NCBI GenBank assembly: GCA_017522785.1
Contig: JAFWYF010000010.1
Location: 62,001-126,000 of the forward strand
Length of the DNA: 64,000 nucleotides
Source: Bacteroidaceae bacterium
GTDB taxonomy: Bacteria > Bacteroidota > Bacteroidia > Bacteroidales > Bacteroidaceae
Direction of reading: 5' to 3'
Under the pieces are notes generated by a model, which had not been told where the DNA came from, did not search any database, and saw only the letters and a program-made list of their open reading frames with translations. This document shows positions 9,733-20,105 of this stretch, in pieces (position 1 is the stretch's first letter; each line of letters starts with the position of its first letter). A program made the translations under genes and the position numbers.

Positions 9733-11430
9733 ATGGCAACAGTTGATGACAAAAAAATCATTTTTTCAATGGTAGGTCTTAGCAAGACCATTAAACAGAC
9801 AAATAAACAGGTATTAAAGAATATTTATCTCTCTTTCTTCTACGGAGCAAAGATTGGTATCGTCGGTATGAACGGTGCCGGTAAATCTACACTCATGAAG
9901 ATTATTGCAGGCCTAGACAATGATTATCAAGGCGAAGTTGTTTGGTCTCCCGGATATTCGGTAGGCTATCTGCCACAGGATCCACACTTGCAAGATGGTA
10001 AAACAGTTATGGAGTGTGTGAAAGAGGGTGTACAAGAGATAGTTGATGCTCTTGCTGAATATGAAGATATAAACAACAAATTCGGTCTTCCCGAATATTA
10101 CGAGGATGAAGAGAAGATGAACACTCTTTTTGCTCGTCAAGCCGAACTGCAGGATATTATTGATGCAACAGATGCATGGAACCTCGATAGCAAACTCGAA
10201 CGTGCAATGGCGGCTCTTCGCTGTCCTGCTCCCGACGAACTAGTCGATCATCTATCGGGTGGTGAACGTCGTCGTGTAGCACTATGTCGTTTATTGCTTC
10301 AGAAACCCGATGTGTTGCTTCTCGACGAGCCAACCAACCACTTGGATGCAGAAAGCATCGATTGGCTGGAACAACATTTAAATCAATACGAAGGCACAGT
10401 AATTGCAGTTACTCACGACCGCTACTTCCTCGACGATGTTGCCGGATGGATTTTGGAACTAGACCGTGGAGAAGGTATTCCATGGCAGGGTAATTACTCT
10501 TCGTGGCTCGATCAAAAGACAAAGAGAATGGAGCAAGAGGAGAAGAGTGCAAGCAAACGTCGCAAATCTCTTGAACGTGAGTTGGAATGGGTTCGTATGG
10601 CACCTAAAGCACGTCAGGCAAAAGGAAAGGCACGTCTTAACTCGTATGAACGAATGTTGAACGAAGACCAAAAAGAGCGTGAGGAGAAACTGGAGATATT
10701 TATACCCAACGGTCCACGTTTGGGAAATAAAGTTATCATTGCCGAGCATCTTGCAAAGTCATTTGGTAGCAAAACCCTATTTACCGATTTGAACTTCACA
10801 CTTCCTCCTAACGGTATTGTTGGTGTAATTGGTCCTAATGGTGCGGGTAAAACAACACTATTCCGCATGATAATGGGATTGGAGACACCCGATGGTGGTT
10901 CATTTGAAGTTGGTGAGACTGTAAAAATTGCATATGTGGACCAAAACCACAAAGATATTGTTGCCGATAAGACTGTTTACGAAGTAATGAGCCAAGGTAA
11001 CGAGCTTATGCGTTTAGGTAGCAAAGAGATAAATGTTCGTGCCTACTTGTCGCGCTTCAATTTCTCGGGAGCCGACCAAGAGAAAAAATGTGGTGTACTA
11101 TCGGGTGGTGAACGTAACCGTTTGCACCTTGCTATGGCACTTAAAGAGGGTGGTAATGTTCTGTTGCTCGACGAGCCAACCAATGATATCGATGTAAACA
11201 CACTACGTGCATTGGAGGAGGGTCTTGAGAATTTTGCAGGTTGTGCAGTTGTTATCAGTCACGACCGTTGGTTCCTCGACCGTATCTGTACTCACATCAT
11301 TGCATTTGAGGGCGATGGTAATGTTTACAGCTACGAGGGTTCATATTCCGATTATGAGGAGCACAAGATGAAACGTTTAGGCATTGAAGAACCCAAAAAG
11401 GTTCGCTACCGCAAGTTAATGGAGGATTAA
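9733..11430 (+). CDS. ettA: Energy-dependent translational throttle protein EttA (ABC-F ATPase)
   Basis: Soluble ABC-F protein with two ATPase domains that binds the ribosomal E site and gates the first elongation steps according to the ATP/ADP ratio. The frame begins with a GTG at 9691, but family members begin near MATVDDKKIIFSMVG, so the ATG at 9733 is used, giving 565 residues. Domain 1 has Walker A GMNGAGKST and signature LSGGERRRVALCR; domain 2 has GPNGAGKTT and LSGGERNRLHLAM; both have LLLDEPTN. The linker with RQAKGKARLNSYERML is the P-site tRNA interaction region found in EttA. It has its own promoter. The assignment to EttA rather than another ABC-F rests on overall similarity and length. 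Confidence 0.92.
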   Translation: MATVDDKKIIFSMVGLSKTIKQTNKQVLKNIYLSFFYGAKIGIVGMNGAGKSTLMKIIAGLDNDYQGEVVWSPGYSVGYLPQDPHLQDGKTVMECVKEGVQEIVDALAEYEDINNKFGLPEYYEDEEKMNTLFARQAELQDIIDATDAWNLDSKLERAMAALRCPAPDELVDHLSGGERRRVALCRLLLQKPDVLLLDEPTNHLDAESIDWLEQHLNQYEGTVIAVTHDRYFLDDVAGWILELDRGEGIPWQGNYSSWLDQKTKRMEQEEKSASKRRKSLERELEWVRMAPKARQAKGKARLNSYERMLNEDQKEREEKLEIFIPNGPRLGNKVIIAEHLAKSFGSKTLFTDLNFTLPPNGIVGVIGPNGAGKTTLFRMIMGLETPDGGSFEVGETVKIAYVDQNHKDIVADKTVYEVMSQGNELMRLGSKEINVRAYLSRFNFSGADQEKKCGVLSGGERNRLHLAMALKEGGNVLLLDEPTNDIDVNTLRALEEGLENFAGCAVVISHDRWFLDRICTHIIAFEGDGNVYSYEGSYSDYEEHKMKRLGIEEPKKVRYRKLMED

Positions 11431-11611
11431 AATCTTTTCCAATAAAGATTATCAATTTTATTGTATCATAAAAATTGACAGAAATCCACAAACTATAAAT
11501 AGAATTTGTGGTAGAGTTAGAGAACTTGGTTTAGATAAAATCTATGAGAAATGCACAGAGCCTAAAGAAACTAATAGACAAAAACTGATTTATTTAACTA
11601 TGATAAAATAA
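11420..11611 (+). pseudogene. Orphan reading frame after ettA, probable gene remnant
   Basis: A 63-codon frame open from 11420 (just inside the 3' end of ettA, different frame) to the TAA at 11609-11611. It has no ATG, GTG or TTG near its beginning; the only ATG is third from the end. The text reads like real protein (IKIDRNPQTINRICGRVREL followed by GLDKIYEKCTEPKETNRQ), with balanced charge and no low complexity. It then ends in a less convincing LIYLTMIK. I do not recognise the family. The best reading is the broken C-terminal part of a lost gene; a chance open frame is possible in AT-rich DNA. Confidence 0.4.
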
Positions 11612-11652
11612 ACTACCATTTTGAAATTATAGAATAAATAACTATAGATATC

Positions 11653-12963
11653 ATGAGTAAATATGTTGTTGAGCCTTCTCTTGTTAGAGAGATAATGAGA
11701 GAACTTGAAATAGAGAATATAGCAACAGCATCTATACGTCAGGTTGGAGCCATTGTACGTACAATTGAGCAACGTACAGGGGTAGAGTATATCCATTTTG
11801 AAATGGGTATTCCCGGGCTTTCTCCCTCGGCTGTTGGTGTTAAAGCCGAATGTGAAGCTCTGCAACGTGGAGTGGCCTCGATTTATCCTATAATTGACGG
11901 TATACCCGAAGTAAAAGAACAAGCTTCGCGATTTGTAAAAGCCTTTTTGGATGTAGATATAAGCCCCTCGGGATGTATTCCTACAGTCGGTTCAATGCAA
12001 GCCTCATTTGCATCGTTAATGCTTAGTTCACATTTGGACAAGAAACGCGACACAGTGCTATATATCGACCCCGGATTTCCTGTACAAAAAATGCAGGCAC
12101 AAGTGATAGGGGTAAATATAGCGTCATTTGATGTTGCCGATTATAGAGGTAAAAAATTGGAAGCTAAACTCGAAAGCTATTTTGCACAAGGCAACATTTG
12201 TGCTGTATTATATTCCAGCCCTAATAATCCAACATGGATGTGTCTGAACAATGAGGAGTTGGAGATTATAGGTCGTCTTGCAAAAAAATACGATGTAGTG
12301 GTAATAGAGGATCTCGCATATATGACAATGGACTTCCGTCGCGACATGAGTCGTCCTTTCGAAGCACCATTCCAACCATCTGTTGCAAAATACACAGATA
12401 GTTATATACTTCTTATAAGCGCCTCAAAAATATTTAGTTATGCAGGACAGCGCATAGCATTGGCCTGCATATCGGATAAGTTGTATGAACGACACTACGA
12501 TTCTTTGGCAAAGCGCTATGGAATTGCACGTTTTGGCGCATCATTCGCATATAACTATCTTTATACATTCTCGTCGGGAGTCTCTCACTCTGCTCAATGT
12601 GCTATGGCAGCAATGCTTAAAGCGGCATGTGATGGAGATTACAACTTTGTTGGAGATATCAAAGAGTATGCTATTCGCACCGAAAAGATTAAAGATATAA
12701 TGTTGCGTAACGGTTTTCATGTTGTTTATGACAAGGACGAGGAAGAGCCTGTAAGTGATGGATTTTTCTTTACTATAGGTTATAGCAATATGAGTGGTGC
12801 AGAATTGCTTCAAGAGTTACTATACTACGGTATCAGTGGAATAGATTTAATTACAACAGGAAGTGTGCGCAACGGAATACGTGCATGCTCATCAAACATT
12901 AAGCCACATCATTATGCAATGCTCGAGGAACGATTACATCTATTCAACGAAATGCATAAATAA
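11653..12963 (+). CDS. Pyridoxal-phosphate aminotransferase, class I/II
   Basis: A 436-residue fold-type I PLP enzyme. Visible landmarks are the substrate/PLP loop EMGIPGLSPS near residue 50, the YSSPNNPTWM segment (Asn that contacts the cofactor ring), the Asp/Tyr pair in VVIEDLAYM and the Schiff-base lysine in ISASKIFSYAGQRI. It differs from ordinary aspartate aminotransferases in having an extended middle part (SRPFEAPFQPSVAKYTDSYI) and a C-terminal SVRNGIRACSSN. The amino donor cannot be told from sequence. It stands 27 bases before the AsmA-like gene start and probably shares its transcript. Confidence 0.85.
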   Translation: MSKYVVEPSLVREIMRELEIENIATASIRQVGAIVRTIEQRTGVEYIHFEMGIPGLSPSAVGVKAECEALQRGVASIYPIIDGIPEVKEQASRFVKAFLDVDISPSGCIPTVGSMQASFASLMLSSHLDKKRDTVLYIDPGFPVQKMQAQVIGVNIASFDVADYRGKKLEAKLESYFAQGNICAVLYSSPNNPTWMCLNNEELEIIGRLAKKYDVVVIEDLAYMTMDFRRDMSRPFEAPFQPSVAKYTDSYILLISASKIFSYAGQRIALACISDKLYERHYDSLAKRYGIARFGASFAYNYLYTFSSGVSHSAQCAMAAMLKAACDGDYNFVGDIKEYAIRTEKIKDIMLRNGFHVVYDKDEEEPVSDGFFFTIGYSNMSGAELLQELLYYGISGIDLITTGSVRNGIRACSSNIKPHHYAMLEERLHLFNEMHK

Positions 12964-12990
12964 CAAAAGAACTACTAAAAATAGGTGATT

Positions 12991-15510
12991 ATGAAGAAAG
13001 TTATTAAAATTACAGTTGCAATAATTATACTACTTGTGTTATTATTGACAACAGTGCCTTATCTTTTCAAGGACAAGATTGAGGCTCTTATTAAAGAAGA
13101 GGGTAACAAAATGCTGAATGCGGAATTCGATTTTGGCAATTTGGATATCAGCTTAATAAGAAATTTCCCGCTAGCATCGTTATCGCTTGAAGATTTCTAT
13201 CTTAAAGGGGTAGGGGCATTTGAAAATGATACACTTGTTTCTGCAAACGAAATTACAGCCGCAGTAAATATTATGTCACTTTTTGGAGATGAAGGAATTG
13301 ACATAAAGAAAATATTGCTCGATGAAGTTTCGTTAAATGCAATAGTTTTATCTGATAGTTCTGTGAATTGGGATGTAATGAAACAGACCAGCGCCTCGTT
13401 AGAAGAGGCTCCTGCAGACACAACTGTATCGCCATTTCGCATTAAGCTACAAGAGTTCATTGTAAAGGAACTGAATTTGATTTACGACGACCGTTTGAGT
13501 GGTATGTATGCCGAGATAAACGACCTTGATGTAGATTGTTCCGGAGACTTTGGAAATGAACGTACAATGCTTCTGCTAGAGGCCGACGCAAAGGCTGTAA
13601 CATTCCGTATGGATGGGATTCCTTTCCTGAACAAGGCGTCTATCGCTGCTGACATGAACATTGATGCAGATTTGGCAAACAACAAATTCACTCTAAAAGA
13701 GAACTCCATTCAACTAAATGCAATAGCAGCAGCTATAGATGGTTGGGTTGTCGTTACCGAAAGTGGGCTTGACATGGACCTTAAACTAAATAGCAACACT
13801 ATTGGTTTCAAGGAGATACTATCGTTGATACCGGCAATATATGCAAAAGATTTCGAAGGACTAAAAACTGATGGCAATGCGACACTAGGAGCGTATGCAA
13901 AAGGCTCACTTATTGGAGATAGTATTGTTCCCGAATTCAAATTAGATTTTGATGTTAAGGATGCTATGTTTCAATACCCATCATTGCCCGCCGGTGTAAG
14001 CAATATAAATATAACAGCAAAGGTTGAGAATCCCGGTGGCTCACTAGACAACACAGTCGTAGAGATAGCTCCTATAGGCTTTGTAATGGCAGGAAATCCA
14101 TTTTCTCTATCTGCCACAGTGCAAACTCCTATAAGTGATTTAAAGTTTAATGCAACAGCAAAAGGAAAACTCGACCTTGGAAAAATTAAGGATATCTATC
14201 CGCTTGAAGACCTTTCGTTAAACGGTTTGCTAGATGCAGATATGAGCGTTAATGGCAGCATGTCGAACATTGAGAAGGAGCAATATGACAAAATAAAGGC
14301 TTCAGGTAGTTTACGACTTAACAATATGGCATTACAATTGAAAGATATGCCAGATATTGATATTAAACAGTCTGTTTTCACATTTACACCTCGCTATTTG
14401 CAATTAAGTGAAACAACCGTTAATATTGGTGATAATGATGTTACTTTGAACAGTAAATTGGAGAATTACATTGGTTATGCACTAAAAGGTACAACCCTAA
14501 AAGGAGTACTTAATATTCAAAGTAACAGGATGAACCTTAACGATTTCATGACTACAGACACTACATCGACAGAAAGTGTTGAAAGTGAAGAGGAGAGCGT
14601 ACAAACAGACTCCACATCAACAGGTGTTATAACGGTTCCCCATAACATCGATTTCAACATGCAAACCAACTTCAAAGAGGTTCTATTCAATAAAATGGTA
14701 TTTAAGAATTTGAATGGAACACTTGTAGTGAAAGATGGAAAAGTAGACATGAAAAACCTCTCATTGAGCACAATGGGTGGCGAGGTTGTTGTAAACGGCT
14801 CCTATGCAACTGCAGAGAACAGACAACCCGAGTTCAATGCCGGACTTAAGTTGAATGAGATAGTGTTTGCACAAGCCTATAAGGATTTGGATATGGTACA
14901 GAAATTGGCACCAATATTCAACGGACTAACAGGAACTTTCTCGGGAAAAGTAAATATTGATACCAAACTCGACGATGCAATGAGCCCTATTATTTCCACA
15001 ATAAAAGGTAATGGTTCTCTATCAACAAAAGATTTGAGTCTTAATAATGTTGCATTTATTCAACAAGTAGCCGATATTGTAAAGAAACCGTCATTAAAAG
15101 ATACAAAGGTTAAAAATCTTGACATTGAGTTTACAATTAGTGATGGTAGAATAAATACAAAACCATTCAATTTATCTTTGGGTGATTACACCATGAAATT
15201 GTCCGGCTCAACAGGACTCGACCAAACGATAGATTACAAGGGTGAAATTACAATACCCGCTTCGGCCGGCAAATTATCGGAGATTGGAACTGTAGATATG
15301 ACCATTGGCGGAACATTTACATCGCCAAAAGTGGGAATTGACATGGCATCACTTGCCAAAAAGAGTGTAACCAAAGCTGCAGAAAAAGTAATAGACAAGT
15401 TGCTTGGTGGCAAGAGCAATAGCAACAGTGAGTCGGACACAACAACTACACAAGACAAGAAGAAGGATGTTCTAAAAGGGTTGTTCAATAAAGCAAAAGA
15501 CTTATTCTGA
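12991..15510 (+). CDS. AsmA-family envelope protein
   Basis: An 839-residue protein anchored by one N-terminal membrane helix (about residues 4-24) with a long periplasmic part built from repeated beta-strand stretches, as in the AsmA/TamB/YhdP group thought to bridge the periplasm and help lipid or outer-membrane homeostasis. The C-terminal AsmA domain is recognised from about residue 600 (KNLSLSTMGGEVVVNGSYAT and the following repeats); the tail is rich in Ser, Asp and Lys. A GTG at 12985 lies two codons upstream, but ATG 12991 has AGGTG in front and begins MKKVIK, a natural export start. Function in this organism is inferred from the family. Confidence 0.8.
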   Translation: MKKVIKITVAIIILLVLLLTTVPYLFKDKIEALIKEEGNKMLNAEFDFGNLDISLIRNFPLASLSLEDFYLKGVGAFENDTLVSANEITAAVNIMSLFGDEGIDIKKILLDEVSLNAIVLSDSSVNWDVMKQTSASLEEAPADTTVSPFRIKLQEFIVKELNLIYDDRLSGMYAEINDLDVDCSGDFGNERTMLLLEADAKAVTFRMDGIPFLNKASIAADMNIDADLANNKFTLKENSIQLNAIAAAIDGWVVVTESGLDMDLKLNSNTIGFKEILSLIPAIYAKDFEGLKTDGNATLGAYAKGSLIGDSIVPEFKLDFDVKDAMFQYPSLPAGVSNINITAKVENPGGSLDNTVVEIAPIGFVMAGNPFSLSATVQTPISDLKFNATAKGKLDLGKIKDIYPLEDLSLNGLLDADMSVNGSMSNIEKEQYDKIKASGSLRLNNMALQLKDMPDIDIKQSVFTFTPRYLQLSETTVNIGDNDVTLNSKLENYIGYALKGTTLKGVLNIQSNRMNLNDFMTTDTTSTESVESEEESVQTDSTSTGVITVPHNIDFNMQTNFKEVLFNKMVFKNLNGTLVVKDGKVDMKNLSLSTMGGEVVVNGSYATAENRQPEFNAGLKLNEIVFAQAYKDLDMVQKLAPIFNGLTGTFSGKVNIDTKLDDAMSPIISTIKGNGSLSTKDLSLNNVAFIQQVADIVKKPSLKDTKVKNLDIEFTISDGRINTKPFNLSLGDYTMKLSGSTGLDQTIDYKGEITIPASAGKLSEIGTVDMTIGGTFTSPKVGIDMASLAKKSVTKAAEKVIDKLLGGKSNSNSESDTTTTQDKKKDVLKGLFNKAKDLF

Positions 15511-15530
15511 TATTATTGAAAATTATTTAC

Positions 15531-15565
15531 ATGGGAGAAGCAAACAAACTTCTCCCATTTTTTTA
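15531..15565 (+). terminator. Rho-independent terminator
   Basis: ATGGGAGAAG (15531-15540), an eight-base loop, CTTCTCCCAT (15549-15558) and a run of T, 20 bases after the AsmA-like gene. Confidence 0.85.
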
Positions 15566-15646
15566 TCTTTATAAACTAATAATTCAAAGTTCAATAGTTT
15601 CGCTTATATATATAATAATTAAATATATAATTTAAATTTTTATTTG

Positions 15647-15654
15647 TATCTTCG
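15647..15654 (+). promoter_or_regulatory. -7 box of the lepA promoter
   Basis: TATCTTCG at 15647-15654. No good TTTG is found 19-21 bases upstream; that stretch is almost pure A/T. Start near 15661 gives a leader of about 60 bases. Confidence 0.45.
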
Positions 15655-15722
15655 CGCCTGAAAATGTAAAATAGCTTTAAAAGAGCTTTTTTTAAAAAAA
15701 CAGAGAAAGAGATTAATGATAT

Positions 15723-17504
15723 ATGGATAAAATTAGAAATTTTTGCATCATTGCACATATTGATCATGGAAAATCGACATTGGCCGACCGCCTGTTGGAA
15801 ACAACACAAACCATACAGGTGACAGAGGGCCAAATGTTGGATAACATGGATTTGGAGCGTGAGCGTGGTATAACCATTAAAAGCCACGCAATACAGATGG
15901 AATATATTTACAAAGGCGAAAAATATATTTTAAACCTCATTGACACTCCGGGACACGTCGATTTTTCATACGAAGTATCGCGTTCTATTGCAGCTTGCGA
16001 GGGAGCATTACTTGTTGTTGATGCGACACAAGGAGTACAAGCACAAACAATATCAAACCTATATATGGCTATCGACCACGATTTGGAGATAATTCCTGTT
16101 ATCAACAAGTGCGATATGGTAAATGCCATGCCCGAAGAAGTAAAAGATGAAATTGTAGATTTGATTGGTTGCGATAGAGATGATATTTTATTGGCATCGG
16201 GAAAAACCGGAATGGGAATTGAAGAAGTTTTGCAAGCTGTTGTAGAAAGAATTCCCGCACCTAAGGGTGATGAAAACGCACCATTGCAGGCTCTTATCTT
16301 TGATTCTGTATTTAACTCGTTCCGAGGGATTATAGCCTATTTCAAGGTTGTTAATGGCGTAATAAGAACCGGAGACAAAGTGAAATTCTTCAATACCGGA
16401 AAAGAGTATGACGCCGACGAAATTGGTGTACTTAAAATGGATATGTCTCCACGCAAAGAGTTACGAACAGGAGATGTAGGATATATTATCTCGGGAATAA
16501 AAACATCGCGCGAAGTTAAGGTTGGAGACACAATTACTCACATTTCGACCCCCTGTTCTTCCGCAATTGCCGGATTCGAAGAGGTTAAGCCTATGGTTTT
16601 TGCCGGAGTATATCCTATTGATGCCGAAGACTACGAAGACCTGCGTTCTTCATTAGAAAAACTGCAACTAAATGATGCATCTTTGACGTTTACCCCTGAG
16701 TCATCTGCGGCTTTGGGATTCGGTTTCCGTTGCGGTTTCTTGGGACTTCTACACATGGAGATAATTCAAGAGCGTCTGGATAGAGAATTTAACATGAGTG
16801 TAATTACCACCGTTCCAAACGTTTCATACATGGTATATGACAAGCAGGGTGGAGCACAAGAGGTACACAACCCCGGTGGCATGCCCGACCAAACACTCAT
16901 CGACCACATAGAGGAGCCATATATTTCTGCAAGCATTATCACAAGAGCAGAATATATTGGACCAATTATGACACTATGCCTTGGCAAACGTGGTGAGCTA
17001 CAAAAACAGGAGTTCATTACAGGAAACAGAGTAGACATACGTTTCTTGTTACCACTCGGAGAGATTGTCATAGACTTCTATGATAAACTGAAGAGCATTT
17101 CTAAAGGTTATGCCTCATTCGATTATCATCCCGCCGGTTTCAGAACATCAAAGCTCATTAAACTGGATATTTTGCTAAATGGCGAGCCGGTAGATGCTCT
17201 TTCTACACTGACACACGTAGATAATGCTTATGGACTGGGACGTCAGATGTGTGAAAAGTTGCGCGATTTAATACCAAGACAGCAGTTCGATATTGCATTG
17301 CAAGCCGCGATAGGTACTAAAATTATTGCTCGCGAGACTATTAAGCAGGTGCGTAAGGATGTAACAGCAAAATGTTATGGTGGCGACGTATCGCGTAAAC
17401 GTAAGTTGCTGGAGAAGCAGAAAAAAGGTAAAAAGCGCATGAAACAGATTGGAAATGTTGAAGTTCCACAGAAAGCGTTCCTTGCTGTCTTAAAACTCGA
17501 CTAA
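15723..17504 (+). CDS. lepA: Elongation factor 4 (LepA), translational GTPase
   Basis: Ribosome-associated GTPase of 593 residues, implicated in initiation/assembly and back-translocation under stress. The G domain begins at the N terminus with AHIDHGKST (P loop, residues 10-18), [12 protein letters not shown] (switch I), [12 protein letters not shown] (G3) and NKCDM (G4). The family-specific C-terminal domain carries [14 protein letters not shown] in variant form ([20 protein letters not shown]) and ends with a Lys-rich segment, [11 protein letters not shown]. Length fits the usual about 600. The gene precedes ftsY by 52 bases. Confidence 0.97.
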   Translation: MDKIRNFCIIAHIDHGKSTLADRLLETTQTIQVTEGQMLDNMDLERERGITIKSHAIQMEYIYKGEKYILNLIDTPGHVDFSYEVSRSIAACEGALLVVDATQGVQAQTISNLYMAIDHDLEIIPVINKCDMVNAMPEEVKDEIVDLIGCDRDDILLASGKTGMGIEEVLQAVVERIPAPKGDENAPLQALIFDSVFNSFRGIIAYFKVVNGVIRTGDKVKFFNTGKEYDADEIGVLKMDMSPRKELRTGDVGYIISGIKTSREVKVGDTITHISTPCSSAIAGFEEVKPMVFAGVYPIDAEDYEDLRSSLEKLQLNDASLTFTPESSAALGFGFRCGFLGLLHMEIIQERLDREFNMSVITTVPNVSYMVYDKQGGAQEVHNPGGMPDQTLIDHIEEPYISASIITRAEYIGPIMTLCLGKRGELQKQEFITGNRVDIRFLLPLGEIVIDFYDKLKSISKGYASFDYHPAGFRTSKLIKLDILLNGEPVDALSTLTHVDNAYGLGRQMCEKLRDLIPRQQFDIALQAAIGTKIIARETIKQVRKDVTAKCYGGDVSRKRKLLEKQKKGKKRMKQIGNVEVPQKAFLAVLKLD

Positions 17505-17556
17505 ACAACAAAAGTGATTTCAAAAGTATAACACCCTTATAAACAAATATATTTTA

Positions 17557-18510
17557 ATGGGATTTTTTAGTTTTTTTACAAAAGAGAAAAAAGAGGTTCT
17601 CGACCAAGGATTATCCAAAACAAAAGAGAGTGTTTTTGGTAAGATTGCACGTGCAATAGTTGGTAAAAGCGAGATTGACGACGAAGTTCTCGACAACCTC
17701 GAAGAGGTACTTGTTACATCGGATGTAGGTGTTGAGACAACACTTAAAATAATTGAACGTATTCAGGCACGTGCGGCACGCGATAAGTTCATGAATACAG
17801 CAGAATTGAATGCGCTATTAAAAGACGAAATCGCTGCGTTGCTCATGGAGAATAACAATGAGGATAGTGCCACATTCGATTTTCCCACAACACCCGGTAA
17901 CCCACACGTTATAATGGTGGTTGGTGTAAACGGAGTAGGAAAGACTACGACCATTGGTAAATTAGCACATCAGTTTAAGAAGGCAGGAAAGAAAGTCTAT
18001 CTTGGAGCAGCCGATACGTTTCGTGCGGCAGCGGTAGAGCAGTTGGTTGAATGGGGACGACGCGTAGATGTTCCTGTTGTTAAGCAAAACATGGGCTCCG
18101 ACCCTGCATCTGTTGCATTTGACACACTATCATCGGCTGTTGCCAATAATGCCGATGTTGTGATAATTGACACAGCAGGTCGCTTACACAACAAGGTGGG
18201 TTTGATGAACGAACTTACGAAAATTAAGAACGTAATGAAAAAAGTTCTGCCCGATGCTCCAAACGAAGTGCTTCTTGTACTCGACGGTTCAACAGGCCAG
18301 AATGCTTTCGAGCAGGCAAAACAGTTCACTAAAGCCACAGAAGTTACCGCACTTGCTATAACAAAACTCGATGGAACAGCAAAGGGTGGTGTTGTGATTG
18401 GCATCAGCGACCAATTTAAGATTCCTGTAAAATATATCGGTTTGGGCGAGGGCATGGAGCACCTTCAAATTTTTAATCGTGTAGAATTTGTTGATTCATT
18501 GTTCGGATAA
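17557..18510 (+). CDS. ftsY: Signal recognition particle receptor FtsY
   Basis: SRP GTPase receptor that delivers ribosome-nascent chains to the translocon. The 317-residue protein lacks the long acidic A domain of E. coli FtsY and consists of the N domain (about residues 20-115) and G domain with GVNGVGKTTTIGKLA, DTFRAAAVEQL, DTAGRLHNK and TKLDGTAKGG. Its N terminus (MGFFSFFTKEKKEV) is a short amphipathic membrane-targeting segment. The stop codon overlaps the rimO start in TAATG, indicating translational coupling. Confidence 0.96.
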   Translation: MGFFSFFTKEKKEVLDQGLSKTKESVFGKIARAIVGKSEIDDEVLDNLEEVLVTSDVGVETTLKIIERIQARAARDKFMNTAELNALLKDEIAALLMENNNEDSATFDFPTTPGNPHVIMVVGVNGVGKTTTIGKLAHQFKKAGKKVYLGAADTFRAAAVEQLVEWGRRVDVPVVKQNMGSDPASVAFDTLSSAVANNADVVIIDTAGRLHNKVGLMNELTKIKNVMKKVLPDAPNEVLLVLDGSTGQNAFEQAKQFTKATEVTALAITKLDGTAKGGVVIGISDQFKIPVKYIGLGEGMEHLQIFNRVEFVDSLFG

Positions 18511-19811
18511 TGAAAAAAAATTGTGTCGATATAATTACGATGGGATGCTCTAAGAACCTCGTCGATTCAGAGCGTCTAATGCGACAATTGCAGGAGTGTG
18601 GCTACGAAGTAACACACGACAGCGAAACACCCGAAGGAGATATTGCAGTCATTAACACATGTGGTTTCATTGGCGATGCAAAAGAGGAATCCATAAATAT
18701 GATTTTGGAGTTTTGCCAACGCAAAGAGCAAGGCGATTTAAAAAAATTATATGTTATGGGATGCCTTTCGGAGCGCTACCTCGATGAACTCAAGACAGAA
18801 ATATCACAAGTAGACCGTTTCTACGGAAAGTTTAATTGGAGTGAGTTACTTGCCGACCTCAACAAAGAGTATAAGGCTGAAATTGAGAAAGAGCGTGTAG
18901 TTACTACTCCTTCGCACTATGCGTACCTGAAAATTTCCGAAGGTTGCAACCGTCGTTGTGCTTATTGTGCAATACCAATAATCACAGGAGCACACATATC
19001 GCGTCCCATAGAAGATATTCTTGACGAAGTGCGATATCTTGTCTCCAAAGGAGTTAAAGAGTTTCAAATTATTGCACAAGAACTCACTTATTACGGACTT
19101 GATTTATACAAAAAGCATGCTATCGCCGAATTAGTAGAAAGAATTTCCGACATAGAAGGAGTTGAATGGATTCGTCTACACTATGCCTATCCATCACATT
19201 TCCCCGAAGACCTGTTGCGTGTTATGCGCGAGAGAGACAACGTGTGCAAATATCTGGATATAGCTCTTCAGCATGTTAGTAACAAGATATTGAAAAAGAT
19301 GCTACGCCATGTTACAAAAGAAGACACATATGCACTTATCGAAAAGATGCGTCGTGAAGTACCGGGAATTTGCATACGTACAACAATGATGGTTGGATTT
19401 CCCGGAGAGACAGAAAAAGAGTACGAAGAACTTATTGAATTTGTAAAATGGGCAAAGTTCGACCGTCTTGGAGCATTTGCATATTGTGAAGAAGATGGAA
19501 CATACGCTGCTGAGAACTACCGAGACAGTGTTTCAAAGAAAAAGAAACAGGAACGACTCGACAGACTTATGGAAGTACAACAGCGTATATCCACAAGATT
19601 AAATGAGGCCAAAGTTGGACAAACATTTAAAACCATTATAGACAGAGTAGAAGGGGAGTATTATATTGGTCGTACCGAATTCGATTCTCCCGATGTTGAT
19701 ACAGAGGTTCTTATACCCGTAAATGAGGGTGAAATTGAGATTGGAAACTTCTACAATGTCAAAATAACTGATGCAACAGAGTTTGACCTGATGGGTACTA
19801 TTGCAAAATAG
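18510..19811 (+). CDS. rimO: Ribosomal protein S12 methylthiotransferase RimO
   Basis: Radical-SAM enzyme that methylthiolates an aspartate of ribosomal protein S12. The 433-residue protein has the N-terminal UPF0004 domain with cysteines in MGCSKN, NTCGFIGDAKEESI and VMGCLSERY (auxiliary cluster), the radical-SAM motif CNRRCAYCAIP, and a C-terminal TRAM domain. The motif order and spacing favour RimO over MiaB. Start overlaps the ftsY stop by one base and the HU gene follows eight bases later. Confidence 0.95.
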   Translation: MKKNCVDIITMGCSKNLVDSERLMRQLQECGYEVTHDSETPEGDIAVINTCGFIGDAKEESINMILEFCQRKEQGDLKKLYVMGCLSERYLDELKTEISQVDRFYGKFNWSELLADLNKEYKAEIEKERVVTTPSHYAYLKISEGCNRRCAYCAIPIITGAHISRPIEDILDEVRYLVSKGVKEFQIIAQELTYYGLDLYKKHAIAELVERISDIEGVEWIRLHYAYPSHFPEDLLRVMRERDNVCKYLDIALQHVSNKILKKMLRHVTKEDTYALIEKMRREVPGICIRTTMMVGFPGETEKEYEELIEFVKWAKFDRLGAFAYCEEDGTYAAENYRDSVSKKKKQERLDRLMEVQQRISTRLNEAKVGQTFKTIIDRVEGEYYIGRTEFDSPDVDTEVLIPVNEGEIEIGNFYNVKITDATEFDLMGTIAK

Positions 19812-19819
19812 AGAGAATT

Positions 19820-20101
19820 ATGAACAATAAAGAGTTTATCGCAAAGTTATCGCAAAAAAACGGAATGACCATTGCCGAAACATCGACCAATGTCGATGCA
19901 TTGACAACCGTCATTACAGAACACCTAAAGGATGGTGATACTATAAATATATCCGGATTTGGCGTTTTTGAGTCTAAGATGCGTAAAGAGAGAATCTCGG
20001 TAAATCCCAAAAGCGGACAACGCATGCTTATTCCACCAAAGATTGTGCCATCTTTTCGTCCGAGTGTGAAACTAAAGGATAAATTCAAAGAAGCAGAATA
20101 A
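19820..20101 (+). CDS. HU-family DNA-binding protein
   Basis: A 93-residue HU/IHF-fold protein. It has the dimerising helices (NNKEFIAKLSQKNGMTIAET) and the DNA-binding arm region with ISGFGVFESKMRKERISVNP, then the basic PKIVPSFRPSVKLKDKF end. The arm keeps the conserved proline in the NPKSGQ turn. It sits between rimO and a second gene whose N-terminal 95 residues are a related HU domain, so the pair probably arose by duplication and may form heterodimers. Confidence 0.9.
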   Translation: MNNKEFIAKLSQKNGMTIAETSTNVDALTTVITEHLKDGDTINISGFGVFESKMRKERISVNPKSGQRMLIPPKIVPSFRPSVKLKDKFKEAE

Positions 20102-20105
20102 GGTT

